A DNA stretch of 64,000 bases from Mytilisepta virgata (lineage: Eukaryota > Mollusca > Bivalvia > Mytilida > Mytilidae). Below, one piece after another: positions 49,800 through 62,800 of the stretch. The stretch is taken from contig JAPWFG010000022.1 in the NCBI GenBank assembly GCA_028015205.1, forward strand, positions 1,054,001-1,118,000, given 5' to 3'. Numbering within the stretch: the stretch's first letter is position 1; every line of letters begins with the position of its first letter. Under the pieces are notes generated by a model. The model saw only the letters and a list, made by a program, of their open reading frames with translations, searched no databases and was not told the origin of the DNA. A program made the translations under genes and the position numbers.

Positions 49800-50215
49800 A
49801 AAAATGTTGGTGAGAGGTCTCGGGGTCCCTCAACTATCCTGGACTTTGGCAAATGAGCTCTGAATATAACCATCTACCTCATTTGTTACTACGAAAACAT
49901 GTAGTATTCATGTGTATGATGATGAATAAGAAAGCATTTGCGAGGATGGTCTCGGTAAACGATGCTAGTCCGTCGGATGGGGACGAAAAATGGCTGTTCC
50001 GTGTTAAGGGAGAGCAACACGCTAAAGACTCCTCTGTAGATGTCGCAAAACGCCGCTACCGGGGCCGCTCTTGCACCCGCCAAGTGGAGAGGGTGCAAGA
50101 GCATAACTTGTTTCCCAAACTCACTTTACATACAAGTAAATGCACAAAAATACCAGAGAGAAACCAATTTGTACAGAAAGGGTTAGCTATCTTTGACCCG
50201 CGATAGCGTAGACAA
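49800..50215. repeat. GC-richer repeat relic with a perfect 12-bp hairpin
   Basis: GTCGGATGGGGACG, GTTAAGGGAGAGCAACACG and AAAGACTCCTCTGTAGATG resemble parts of mollusc SINE-like repeats, from memory of the family rather than a search. GCTCTTGCACCC at 50067-50078 and GGGTGCAAGAGC at 50091-50102 form a perfect stem with a 12-nt loop. An ORF crosses it, but the composition suggests a repeat. Confidence 0.4.
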
Positions 50216-51950
50216 ATTATAGTTGGGGTTTTAAAGTTCCAACATCGATTTTTTGTCTTTTAATATGCGTTTATACGAAACAATTTGCATTATAGAACAC
50301 TGGCTCAAGCACACGGGCTGCACAAAAACGAAAAAAATTGATCAACCGACGAATATGCAACGAACGGATATGCAGTGGCATGAAAACTCTTGAAACAAGT
50401 AAATACACCCATACGTTGCTACAGGTGTTAAAAACCTCATAATTCAGAGAGCTCCGAACGGCTCCAACATATAAAAGGTTGTTAAATTCAGTGGTATGGG
50501 AATTATCAAAGTGAAATATAGTTTTCAAACGGGACGAAATATCGGAATTTTCAATTGAATTTTGTGATGGTCACAAAAAGCTGACAATGGAAATGGGATG
50601 AAACTAGGTGGAGATTGTACATACATTTGGTCCTAGCAAAAACCTTGTGATAACTAAATTATCAACTTTAATGCGTTTTGAAAATATCTAAATATCTACA
50701 GATAACAATTTTGTAACATTACAAATCAATGACGTCATACCTTGTACCATCCTGATGGTTACGTAATGCTGCCAATATCGAAGAAGAAACTCGCATGTTT
50801 TTTTTTCATTTTTCTTTCGTTATTTTGCCGTGACAATGTGTACGCAACTGCGTTTTGCGTACATGCAGATAGCTATGGCTCTGCGTATTCTCACAAATTT
50901 GCCTTGTCTTTTCATTTCGGATCTCTGGCTTTTCCTTACCGTTTTGTTTCTGTATTCTTTCACCAATATCCTAAAAAGTGTTCTTCCAGAACATCAAAGG
51001 AAATATCAAGGAAAACTACAGGAAAAAGTTCTCTCAGTTCTCTATCTGTTCCATTGATGTCAGAAAGAGAAATTTCAGTTTTATTTTCTATTACCGTCTT
51101 TATTCAGAAGCGGACATTAACTAAGAGATTATAAAAATACATTTTTAACAGTCTTGTTTTTTTAAGCTTTTTACTTTCTTTGAATGTACATGTTATATGT
51201 GCTTGGATCCTGGCAAATATTTGTTGTCAGCCTTCAATTTCCTAGATTTTTTCAACCCCCCCCCCCCCCCCCCAAAAAAAAGAGTATTATTTAATTCCAG
51301 GTGATATTAAATTATGGATTTTTAGCACAGTTTTGAGCCTTCTTTTCTTTCCAAACTTTTTAAGTCAGGTTTTTCAAGTTATTTTCTTTGCAAAAAATGG
51401 TTGTTCCTTGTTTGTAATAACAAAACATCGAAGACAAGACTTGTTTTCATGAAGAACCGTGTGTTGCAATAATATTTGACAAGTATATATTAGAAATTTC
51501 CTAATGAACACGCGACCTTCTATATGGAGATATTTAAATAATACACAAGGAACTTACTTTAATGGGGCAGTGTAATTTTAAAAGTACAACTCTATTGACA
51601 GATGCAAGTTTTCAGATATGTTTTTCTGATAACGGTGCATTTTTACAAAAGTTATTGAAATTTTGAAAAGTCACCAGCACTCGATGACCTTTAACGTTTA
51701 ATACGAATCTGCACTTTTTGACATTTTAATATTATTTTTGAGGTTCAATAACGATTAAATATTATAAAAATCACGCAACTAAAACAGTGTTAGATTGTTT
51801 TATTAACAATAAATAATGTAGAAACCTTAACAATACACAATGTTACATTGGTAAGCTATATACACCTATAGTGTTTGGTCATAGGCTATATATATATGAG
51901 AGCTCAAATTCAGTATTATTTAAACTTTTGACACATTTTTCTCAATTCAA
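50216..51950. other. No gene recognised
   Basis: Two overlapping ORFs at 50742-51134 are hydrophobic or Ser/Lys-rich and lack recognisable motifs. A C-homopolymer then A-run lies at about 51256-51281. Confidence 0.4.
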
Positions 51951-52365
51951 TTAACTAGGCACCTGTGATGGACCACGGGAGCTCGACCAACAGAGCTGCC
52001 TAGCGGTTCCTCGGGTAGCGAATAGAGGAGACCCTCTCGTTGGGGGTTGTAATGTCATAACACGGAAAGCCTGATCGCAGACCATAGTGGGTAACGTAAT
52101 TGGAGAATGCCACACTCCCTGCACGCTAAGACCCCTTTTGTACTTTTCGAAAAAGAGTAGGCTAATGCCGCTACAAAAGACTAAATTATCCGACCCTACC
52201 CAACCATCAGCCATTTTCCGGATGCAGTCAAAATTGTTTCCCCTTTGTGTCGCGTCCCAGCCCTATTTGAATTGTACTCGATAAATTGTTGAACTCGTTC
52301 TCGTCCTGAAGAAGCATGAAATATTTGCCAATTGACTTAAAACAAACAACAATCACTAAATTCGA
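51951..52365. repeat. GC-richer dispersed repeat relic
   Basis: A compositional island in AT-rich surroundings. The end CATGAAATATTTGCCAATTG, ACTTAAAACAAACAACAATC resembles the 3' tail of a repeat common in molluscs (recalled, not searched). The minus-strand ORF across 51951-52214 is probably incidental. Confidence 0.4.
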
Positions 52366-52456
52366 TTCAAAATATGCTTATTCTGTAAAATCTAATTAGG
52401 AGGAAATTTTTCAGTTCAGAAATTATGAACTGAAATGTAGGGTTGTCATATGTTTG

Positions 52457-52597
52457 TTTTCAGCACATTTGGGTACTCTGCGGCGGCCAGTTTTTATATT
52501 GGTGGAGGAAGCCGGAGTCCTTTAGAGAACCACCGACCTTCGATAGGAAAATTGGCAATCCAGGTCAATTAAGATCGAAGTCGAACACACCCCGATT
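52457..52597 (-). mobile_element. SINE fragment, reverse orientation
   Basis: Read on the minus strand: GTGTTCGACTTCGATCTTAA, GGATTGCCAATTTTCCTATC, CTCCGGCTTCCTCCACCAA, AAATGTGCTGAAAAC. The tRNA-like head and the tail repeat are missing. It is more diverged than the copies at 36185 and 44042. Confidence 0.85.
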
Positions 52598-52720
52598 ATA
52601 TACTGTACATAGCTGTTTTCTCAAAAACGTAATTTTTTACTCAAATATTTTTATCCATTTTTAAATTATTCGTTATTTTGCAGATAATCAAATATTCCCT
52701 ATTATTTACTTTTGGGCCAT

Positions 52721-53058
52721 ATTACTCTCTATTAATTCACGTTCTAGGTCAGTATAATTTTTTTTTAAATCACATCAAAACTGTCGCTAATCCAGGATAT
52801 TGATGTCAGGGAAAGGGGGGAGGGGGTCCGTACTGTAAAATTTGGACATATTCCATTGAACTGTCTGGGTTGATAAGAAATTTCAAAGATGATCACTTAA
52901 GCTACATCAACCCAGACAGTTTAGTGGAATATGTCCAAATTTTACAGTACGCACCCCTTCCCCCTTTCCCTGACATCAATATCCTGGATTGGCGACAGTT
53001 TTGATGTGATTTAAAGATAAATCATACTGATCTAGAACGTGAATTAATATAGAGTAAT
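52721..53058. mobile_element. 338-bp foldback element with about 145-bp arms
   Basis: Left words TTAATTCACGTTCTAGGTCA, AATCCAGGATATTGATGTCA and TGTAAAATTTGGACATATTC have inverse partners on the right, ending TCTAGAACGTGAATTAATAT. GGGGGGAGGGGG near 52815 pairs with the pyrimidine tract CCCCTTCCCCC near 52958. The loop is only about 45 bp. Confidence 0.9.
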
Positions 53059-56000
53059 TACTGGCTGTGAACAAAATTGGCGAGACTTAAATCGAAGATA
53101 CATGCCTGTTTGGTTTTAATTTAAATTTGAACTATGTGTCTTTGTATCAAATTCGAGATATGCATTAAAATTGGTATCATATGATATTTTACTCTTTCGA
53201 TTTATCTTTACGACAATGAAAAATACGAAACCTTGTAGAAACATTTAGCCCTCAGCAGCCCCATTCACAAAAAGTCTGAGACGAACATTCGCTTGTAACT
53301 GCTTTACTTTTAATTTTGACTTACATCTAAAATTAAATCTAAGAAGTTTCTGAATAGGACTGGAGGGACATATATTTCCTGAATTCTATTACATTTTAAA
53401 CATTTTTTGTCTTATTTTTTAAAAGGAATTGTATTTTTATTTCATTGTACTATTTTCTTATTTATTTATATCTTTCCGTGTAATTTACTTGTCACGTGAC
53501 TGTGTTCCAATCTACTGTTTTGAACTTGTCGCATCGATAATCCTTTCTATAGTTCTCAAGCACTGCTGATGAGTACAGTGCATCAAATTTATTTCGGTAT
53601 TTTGAGATACGTTTTATAAGCATGTATTTTTATTTCCGGTTTTTCAATATTGCAAAAAAATATTTTCATTTGATTATAAAATACAAGAATTGAAGGATTT
53701 TTAAATATACTTAACCATTTATACCCCCTTTTTTGAATTATAGATAAACATGCAATGAATAGAGAATTTATCAATTATATTTTTCACCAGTAAGGAATTT
53801 TTAGTGTGCAATTATTGTGTTATCCGAATGATTTGATTTCACGGTTGATTAAACATCTATGAACCAATAATCAGCATACTTTACCTATTTCTCACCAAAG
53901 TTGTAAAACACCATGCTAAAGAATAAACAAAACTTATATTAATTTCATAATTAGGACATAATTATGACACAATTGTCCCATCTTTATTCTAATCAGCATA
54001 CCTCACCAGATTGCATCGCAATCTAATAGTCGTTTTTCTTGTCATTTCTTTGTCCGCTTTGTGGTTTATCGCCGCTTCATCAAGTTACCCCGGCCTTCAA
54101 AGTGTGAAAAACTATTTAAATTTGTGAAGAAACGTAAGAAAAGAAATGCTCTCTGTTTGAAAGGTCTCTTTATCATCCCTATTAATCTGTACGGGATGAC
54201 TTCACCCATTTTGTAATGTTTTGTTCCTTATTTATGCTGAATGAAACGATTTGACCATCGTTTGTTTTGTAATCTGAGAGTTTGAAAGATGACTCAATAT
54301 TTCTTTATATCCGGAAAAGGACACTGACTATAATCATTGTTTAATTCAAAATATTTAAATCGTGTACTTTTAACCAAATTTTCGTTTTTTTTCGATTTAT
54401 GCACTACGATGCTTCTCAAATAATTGAAAGAAGCGTGGTATAAAACTCACAATTCAATCTCTCTATATAAAGTAGTGGCCAAATGTACGGGAAACGACAA
54501 GTACCCATAAAACCGGCCCAATTCCACCGCTGTTCAATGTTAGACTATCCTGTATGTTGTGTTTATGTTCGTGATCTATGCACTTCTGTGTTATTTTTTG
54601 TCCGGGGTTCTGTCTAGTTGGTTTGTATGTCATAATTGACCTTTCCTGTTATCCCATTTTATTACTTGCTCTAAATATTTTAAAACGCATTTGTGTTCTA
54701 AACATGCACAAGAAAGTATAGCCTTGAATTGAAAAAAAAAACGTACATCATAGGGCTTAATCAATTAGCACGAGAAAAGATATGATAAAAAATTCAAACA
54801 CTGAAAATCTTGGTAAGACGAATTAACTCTCATAATTTCAAAAAAGGAAAACGTCCATAAAAATCATTTCTGCTCTGTATACATAAAGTACACGTTATTT
54901 GTGTTCAACATGGGTCAGTCTGGTAGAGTTTTTACATAGGAAAAGAAGTCTACAGTTCTTACCAAAATAAATCTGATAATGTTCTTCCATGAAAACAAAA
55001 GTCAACGGTTCTAATCAAGAACTAAAGGTAAAAGACTACTGGTACCCTTTTCCCCCACATTAAATGGAAATTATATTGCGTCACAGTCTGGTTCACAGTG
55101 TTTGTGACGTCATATTTTCCTAGATTAAGCGCCAAAAACGCCTCTTCTTCAAATCAGCTATAATAATAAACGTCCCATTTTCATGCCTTTTCACTAAAAC
55201 ACATAAAAGTTTAGGATAAACACAGTATTAGCATTTATGTTTTAAATGCTCTTAGAAATAAACTTTAAATATTTTCTGACAATTAATATCTGTATATATA
55301 TGGTATACCTATATTCCATATAGAATTTTGTTTACAAATTGTGCTCACCTTTGGTCAAACATATTGATTTTCATTACTTAGTTTATTTGTGTTCTAATTG
55401 TCTATGAATTGATTTGGACTAACATCGCAGTGTCTTTACTCTGATAGAATATGTTCTTGTCCCACTAACAGTCTTAGGTTACGGCAGCTATTCTCTGTTA
55501 GATATAGTTATATCTTTCCTGACGCCGTTACAGATTGGAATCAGATTAGACTTTTCTGCTGTCATTCCTGACGCCTATCTACCAGAGAACACTATCCGAA
55601 CAGTTAAGATAAGTAAAGAATAGTATATATAAAACCTTAACGATAAAATTCATTTTTCATTTCAATCCATTCAGTCCGGAGATAATACTATGCAATCTTG
55701 GCTATCACCGTGAACAATTAAAATTCTAAACATATTGTTTTAGAATGAAACTCTATAGCAGACCATTGTCTGTAAACATTATTGTCTTAAATTTGTATTT
55801 TTAAATTCAAATTTGAATTATACTCAAATCTGTATGGTATTACGTATACCCGAATTATACCTTTTAAATCTAGCATAAAACCATATTGAAAAACAATGCG
55901 TTTGATAGCAAACACCTCTGATATCGTATATATTGTATAGATATTAATTTTTAATGGATTATATTTTAAATACACGTATAAAATTAATGTTATACGATTA

Positions 56001-56851
56001 TGTTTTTTTTTCGAAACCCATATCCAAAATTTTGCAGAAAAGTCAGACAAAATATTCGATTGAAACTTTTCTGGATGTTGTTTCATTGATACTCATTAAA
56101 TTTCTGCCGTGAAAATCTGATAAATTTCGCCTCTGTGACCATTTGAATAATTACGGAATTTGTAACTTGTGTCCGTCAACTTGATTTGCGGGCTTTTATC
56201 ACACAACACGAAAGAAGGCGACACAATTACGTCAGCTGTACCATACAACAATTACTTTACATACTAGTATAATATGAGGGCCAACTATTCACGAAGCGTA
56301 TCCAATGGCAGTATTTAGTATTGTGGGGACTATAAATTTATCACCCCCCCAATATCTAGAAAGTGTTATAACATACCGGAAGCCGACTATATCCCGGTCA
56401 ATAGTAGATATAACTATTAACTTGTCAATAATAGTGGAAATGATTATACCTCAGTGTGTTTTTTCTATATAAAAATCAAGACATTAATATTACTATTTTT
56501 TTTACCGGTGAGTAGTTTCCAAAACTAATCACCGAATCACCGGTAAATAGTGACCGGTAAATAGTACTGAAAACTATTGACCGGTAAAGTGTTTCTGTAT
56601 AATAAAAAAGTTATTTAACAGTCATTTCGGGATATAGCCATTTTATTTGTCCCCTCGACACGTTGACTATTTCCCTCCGCTACGCGTCTGGAAATAGTCC
56701 CATAATATAGAAAAATTTAAAAATATTTGGAATCCATCAACACCTGATGATATTAAGCCAGTAGCATCTTGTATACAAGTCATTAGAACCGAGGAAAGGC
56801 GACACAGTGTTAATATACATGTACATATTTTTCCCTTTTTGTGTTATATAT
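53059..56851. other. No gene seen; one dispersed repeat copy
   Basis: AT-rich. At about 55088-55205, CTGGTTCACAGTGTTTGTGA, CGTCATATTTTCCTAGATTA and CGTCCCATTTTCATG match the repeat at 38318. The stretch 56326-56701 starts GGGACTATAAATT and ends GGAAATAGTCCC, with ACCGGTAAATAGT words inside, possibly another weak inverted-repeat element. Confidence 0.45.
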
Positions 56852-56994
56852 AGAATAATACATGGCAAAATCCGTATCGCATGCTGTATCACCACGAGGA
56901 ACCAATATCAGTCCCGAGGGCCGAAGGCCCCAAGGGCTGATATTGGTCGAGTGGTGATACAGCATGCGATACGGATTTTGCCATGCATTATTCT
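56852..56994. mobile_element. 143-bp foldback element
   Basis: AGAATAATACATGGCAAAAT, CCGTATCGCATGCTGTATCA and CCAATATCAG pair with CTGATATTGG, TGATACAGCATGCGATACGG and ATTTTGCCATGCATTATTCT. The centre is GGGCCGAAGGCCCC. Palindrome-in-palindrome layout as at 24021-24164. Confidence 0.88.
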
Positions 56995-57593
56995 GTTTAT
57001 CATATATTTTAATAGATCCAGATTCATGATATATAACAGGTCTGTGATTTATCGTTGTTTACAACCGTCCGAAAATATAAGAATAAGGGTAGACAAGAAT
57101 ATGATGATTTTCCTGTAGTTCTCCAGGTGACTTGGAATTGTTTTTGTTTTCATAGACTTCCTGATTTGATTATCCTGTTTCATGATAATCATATAAAAAT
57201 TCGGAATCTTTCATACTAAATGATATATCCACATCGAAATGTCTCTAATAACCTTATGACATTCTCAATATAGAGCTATTCACAAATATACATGTCTTAT
57301 AAGAGCATTTTGAGACAATATTTTTTTTCATGTAATTAAATGCATTCACTAATGATATTGTGAGCTGTTCCCACCTTAGAATACAACACATATTTCCCTA
57401 AATATCGGTTTATGCTGCCCTACATTGATTCAAGGTGTCAGGCTCGTATTCTCCGTCATTGGTCATTGGTTCATCAGTCTCTCCCCCATTTCAACTGAAC
57501 GGGGACTCCGTGACATTGCAGTAATTGTCGTCTGAGAGTGACAATAATATTCGAGGATTACCGGTTAGTAACATATGAGAGGTTCCGAAAAGG

Positions 57594-57668
57594 GTGTGAT
57601 ACAGGGTATGCGATACGGGATTAGCTATGCGATACAGGGTATGCGATACAGGGTAGATGATACAGACT
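57594..57668. repeat. Short tandem repeat, about 14-bp unit
   Basis: Variants of GATACAGGGTATGC occur about five times (GATACGGGATTAGCTATGC is one variant). The words match the arm of the foldback at 56852, which contains ATGCGATACGG. Confidence 0.7.
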
Positions 57669-58972
57669 AAAGAAAAGAACCTGTATCTAATATACAAAAT
57701 TCCTGTATTTAGTATTAAATATATGATAAATATCTATATCTGTCTGTATATTTGTATGATTTGTCTGTATTGCTATGGGCCAAATGGTTTCTTTTTGTGT
57801 TGCAATAAAGTCTGAATTGAATATATACACAAATAATAATAGAAAAAATCTACACATTTATAGAACTTTAAATTTCAAATAATTTCTTTTCTCTTTCTGT
57901 CACAGAATATGCGAATTAATTTCTGTTCAAAGAGATTAGTTTTCACTATTGCAATTTTATTTCATTTGATCTGGGTGGGGAATATCTTTATACAAAAACA
58001 AGATAAACATAGGCATAGCTCATGCTTTCTCTAAAATGTGAAAGTTTTTATTTTTGTCTGAATCTTGAGACGATAGATTACTTAATACAATTAGAACATA
58101 TGATAAAATCTAGTTTCTAAATTTATATAAAATTAAAGAGTGCATTGAGGATTCAATGTCAAAGTGTCAATTTTCGTATGTCAAAGGTCAATCTTATTTC
58201 AATTTCATTTAAATATATAATTAGCTTAATTTGCAATTATCAAAGACGATCTATAAAATGTTTTTTTTTGTATATTGGGTTTGACATATACCGAAAAAAT
58301 TTAAATTTTCACAGACGAATACAAAATGAGAAAGAGATATCGGCCTTAAGTTTGACAGAATCTAACGTCCGATCAGGAAATACATTAGTTAGGAACAAAA
58401 GATGTACTTTCACATTCCATTTAGTTTTGGCCTTCTCGTCTGAAATAAAAAAATATGTCAATTTAAAACCGAATTTTGTTGACATTAAAATATGATTTGT
58501 CATTGCAAGGATAAGACGTCAAATTTGCCATTCATAAAATTTTATTTTAATAGAAATATTTATGATAACTTTATTGAATAATAGGTGGATTTGAAAAATT
58601 AACACTGATTCATCGTCAAGAGCTTAAAAATAACCACAACTATTTGGCTTTATTATGAGCTCCTATAAGCTGACGTTGGTCTCTCAATATCAAGTCAAAT
58701 TAATGAAGGACATTAATTTATCACCTAATTAGCACAAATATTTGCATAAAATATGAGATACTTTCTAAATCGTATAGGTACGGAAAGACTTTACAGTACA
58801 CAAGTAGCTACTGCTTCTAAGTTGATACAGTTTTTACACATTTTTAAAATAATTTTCTTATAAATGATAACAATTCCGATGTACAAGATGCACAATTTGT
58901 CGATTTACAAACTCACCAGTTGTGCCGAGATCTAAATACCATGTCTCATTTTAACTATCCTTATTAGAATGT
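57669..58972. other. No gene confirmed
   Basis: AT-rich sequence. Overlapping ORFs on both strands around 58145-58503; one minus-strand exon candidate is listed separately. Confidence 0.4.
58309..58439 (-). CDS. Candidate terminal exon, minus strand (low confidence)
   Basis: On the minus strand a strong acceptor TTTTTTTATTTCAG is followed by 43 codons ending in TGA: EKAKTKWNVKVHLLFLTN, VFPDRTLDSVKLKAD, ISFSFCIRL. The acceptor and alternating hydrophobic pattern are exon-like, but the peptide is not recognised and no upstream exon was found at higher coordinates. Confidence 0.25.
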
Positions 58973-59876
58973 AGGAAAAAAAGTCACAGGAAAAAAAGTC
59001 ACGGAAAAAAGTCACGGATAAAAAGTCACAGGAAAAAAAGTCACAGGAAATAAAGTCACACTATATATTATTATATATGAAAATTGCAAACCATAAGCAA
59101 CTTAAGGTTTTTTTTATAATTTTTTCTATTTTTTTTTAAATACATAAACTGAATTTAAATGAATTATTTATTTTTTGTTAATAGTGATAAAAAATAACAA
59201 TTTTTTACACAACTTTGCATAGTAAAATTTTTAATTTATTTTGTTTGTATTTTATTTAAAAATGTTTTGTTTACTTATTTTAGAAGCCTTACTATTTGTT
59301 TTTTTTTAACATTTTATGCCATCTGTCATTAGTAGGTGTAGAAAACCATAAATTGAAACCCTATTTTATGGCTGTCAAAACACTACCTAAAGCCTATAGT
59401 GAAAGTTGTTTGTTTGAAAATTAAGTCCGTGTGCCGTGATTGATACTGACTGTTTCTTACTGCTATGAACAATAGACTTTGTCAAAATTATTATATGTAT
59501 TGTTGCTTAGTTCATGTTTATGTTTATGTGGTGTGTTAATATTTATTAAATGTAAAAAATGTATATTTTTTATTTATGTTCTTGCCTTTCCGGCAATGCA
59601 ATGAATTTTCGACTGAGAAATAGTATATGAAAGAACAGAATAACTTTAAAATTAATACACATATGATGAGGAAATTATGTTCAAAATGTATAAAAGAAGA
59701 TAAAACATCACAAAGGAAAACAGAAACAACAGATACATTGCCCACCAAAAACATGTGACTTTATTTCCTGTGACTTTTTTTCCTACCCTTTTGTGACTTT
59801 TTTTCCTGTGACTTTTTTTCCTTCCATATTTGTGACTTTTTTTCCAGTGACTTTTTTTCTTGTGACTTTTTTTCCG
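58973..59876. mobile_element. About 900-bp foldback-like element with tandem-array inverted termini
   Basis: The left end (58973-59060) is six short units of the type GGAAAAAAAGTCACA. The right end (59754-59876) is about seven units of the inverse, TGTGACTTTTTTTCC, some with spacers (TACCCTT, TTCCATATT). The roughly 690-bp AT-rich middle has no coding signal. The arrangement resembles foldback (FB) elements, whose inverted ends are built of short tandem repeats (family knowledge); assignment is inference. Confidence 0.75.
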
Positions 59877-62800
59877 ATCACCCCTTATTATCCGTATTCT
59901 GAACTTTTTGTTCACAATGTTTTAAAAAAATGTTTCGGCTTTCCAAAGTTCAGGCCATTAGCATATTTGATGAAAGGCAATGCCGCGGAGGCTTTTGTAT
60001 GCGTCCATCGACACTCTAGTCGAACCTACCCACTAGTATAGTTTTCTGCGGTGATACAGTTACAATACATTTTAAAATATTTTTAAAAATTTACATCTCC
60101 CTCTGTAGCAAAGTTGTCTTAATTTTTGTTATTTTAACCACTCTTTTATTAGCCCCCTTTTGAAGTAACTGCTGACAATATCGTAATTTGATACAATTTT
60201 CGCCTCTCTAAAGTTAGCCCATTGTCATGCTTTATGAAAGTAATCCAGCATTTCGTTTGTGTTTCTCCGTTCGAATCATCTACTAAATATCCAAACCTGT
60301 CAAAACACAGCTAATTTTCCCCTACTCCCCCCCCCCCCCCACTTCCTATAAACAAAACTTTGAAAATGGTGAAACGTGTTTGGACAACATTAACAATCAT
60401 GCAATTCAGGTAAAAAAGAAAAAAAAATATCTGTTTCCCACAAACAGAATGATATACAAGAAGAAAAGAGAGACTGGTCTAAGAATAAAAGACTCGTTTA
60501 TTCCACAAAACGTCTTATTAATTCTTATTTACAGAAAATGTGTAGGACAAAATTGAACATGTGATTGATCATAGTCTAGTTTACAGTACCACTATGATGA
60601 TAAACACGGCGATCCCCAAAAAAGTCAAATAAAAAAAAGAAAATTTAGAAGCATCAAACCCACAAAAACCGCTAAACTATTAAGAATAATTAGGAGTCTA
60701 AAAACTCAAATGATAAACAATTTAAATTTATTTCATCTTCTGAAACTAGTCAACTGAGGCGACCGTTCAGTTCCGGATCTCAGCAACGGGCCAGTAACTT
60801 TATCGGTATTACTACTGATGCTATCGGCCTAAGCCGTACTTTTCACTTTTATCGTAAAAATAACAACAACTATATAAACATTCAATTTAAAGTTTTTATG
60901 GACAGTTATGATAACTTAATCCCATTCGACAATACATATAACGAAACCCACTTAAAGAAGTCAGAACCAAGATAACGTTTAGAATTATATATTTATGTGT
61001 ATATGTGAATGGCGCCCGGGGTGCCGCGTTTTACAAACCACAGTGATTTTGTTTATATAAAAAACTTTCATTCCATTACAAATTGAGTGATAAATTTATT
61101 CTGGGATACCAATTAAAAGATTTAAGATAAATAAACTTGGTCTGTTGGACGAAATGACCTTTTAATTAGGCGCTTTGTGGCTAATATTAACCGACTCGCT
61201 GTTTTGGTTTCGTATTTAAGTCCCCAATTAGAGAAATAAATATATTTTTACTGAAGAGAATATAATCTAGAAGAAGAAACGGGACTTTAAGGTTTCTTCC
61301 ATGAGTTTCACCTCTCTTGTGCATGTTTTGTGACAAAGCAGAGACGTTTTCACGCTATGATTAAACAGTAAAAATTTAAAAGAGTAGCTGAGCTAATGAA
61401 ACTTGTCCAGACCTTCTTCGATACAGTAATTCCTAGGTAATGCCCGAACTACACTTTTAGTACTAATATTGTTTTATATTTTTAAATAATAATCGTCTGC
61501 GAAGTTTTAAAAACTTACTTTACAAGTAATACGGCTTAAAATAGATATAAATTTTATAAATAAATTAGTTTCAATATTACAGGATATGGCGCATACTGTA
61601 TTGAAAGATTACAAAGAAGCTATGAACTGAATTATTTAAGCCATTTCCGGAATGTTGAAATTATATACATTCTTAAATTCAGCGAAAAGACACATGCACT
61701 TTAACGCTTATATCAAAATTAACAGAGGTCTGTGTTTGGAGTTATTTTTTGCTATTGAATTCCGACCTGAAATTATTTTACAACATTATATAATTATTTT
61801 GAAAATTGGTAATCCTGTCTTTTTTGTAATGTTTTGACATTCAACATTTCTTTGCTTCGAGCGTAACTACAGCGAAACAAATACAAAATTGGTACTTCGG
61901 AATTTTTGTTACCTTCCAATACTCACCTGTGAATATAAGTAGGAACACTTTGACACGGACAGTTCAATATTTTGGTTCTCAGTTTAATAACAGAATGACG
62001 GGTCTATTTACCAGTCGTGACAAAAGGAACATTGTTTGTTGACAGTTTTTGTTCAATATGAAAAAGTCAATTTATTTATCTATTCATTTTAATAACAGCT
62101 TTGTTTCGATTTGAAAGGTTTTTTTTTCAAATGGAGAATGTTTTTGGACAAACAAGGTATCGAAAATTTCTGAAATTTATCTAAATTCTATTGTAGATAT
62201 TTGTTTATATTTTATGTAACAGTATAAAATAACAATCCAAAGATACCAATATTAGATATAGTAAATTTATACTATGCTGTATACGACGCATTTCAAGGAG
62301 TCACCTCTCATCAGCAGCACCAAAACCGAACATTTTGAAACAGTATATTGATACAATGGTTAAAAGTATCGTTGTCTGTGTCCAATAGAAAATCTCCATT
62401 TACCTGTCCAAAATTAAATGTGATTTCCATGAAATCGATTTCCAAATGTCATTTTATTTTTAATAAAGTCTTATGACACGAGTGACCAGAACCAAATAAT
62501 AATAATAGTAATGATTATTTGTTGACACTCCTATAATTAACATATTGTCTAGCACCTGTGTGAACGGGCACCTGTTCAATTAACGATTACGATAATCGAT
62601 GATCTCCGACTGATTATACGCATCATATCGATATTTTTTCGTTTGATGAAGCAATATGCATTGTTTCGAATTCTATTATTACAGTGGAGATTCATAGCTG
62701 GTTCCAGAACTCAACAGATTCCCCTGCAGTTTATTATAGGTTTATAGTTCAATATATTGGTATTCTATAAATAGAAAATGTGGGATAAGAAAGGATTGAA

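Noticed and set aside
50742..51134. 130-codon ORF with a hydrophobic N terminus
   Set aside because: It overlaps another ORF of similar length in a second frame and neither has recognisable motifs or splice context.
51951..52214. 87-codon minus-strand ORF in a GC-richer island
   Set aside because: The adjoining sequence looks like a dispersed repeat tail; the ORF has no family motif.
59793..60041. ORF of VTFFPVTFF repeats
   Set aside because: Translation of the TGTGACTTTTTTTCC array of the foldback-like element.
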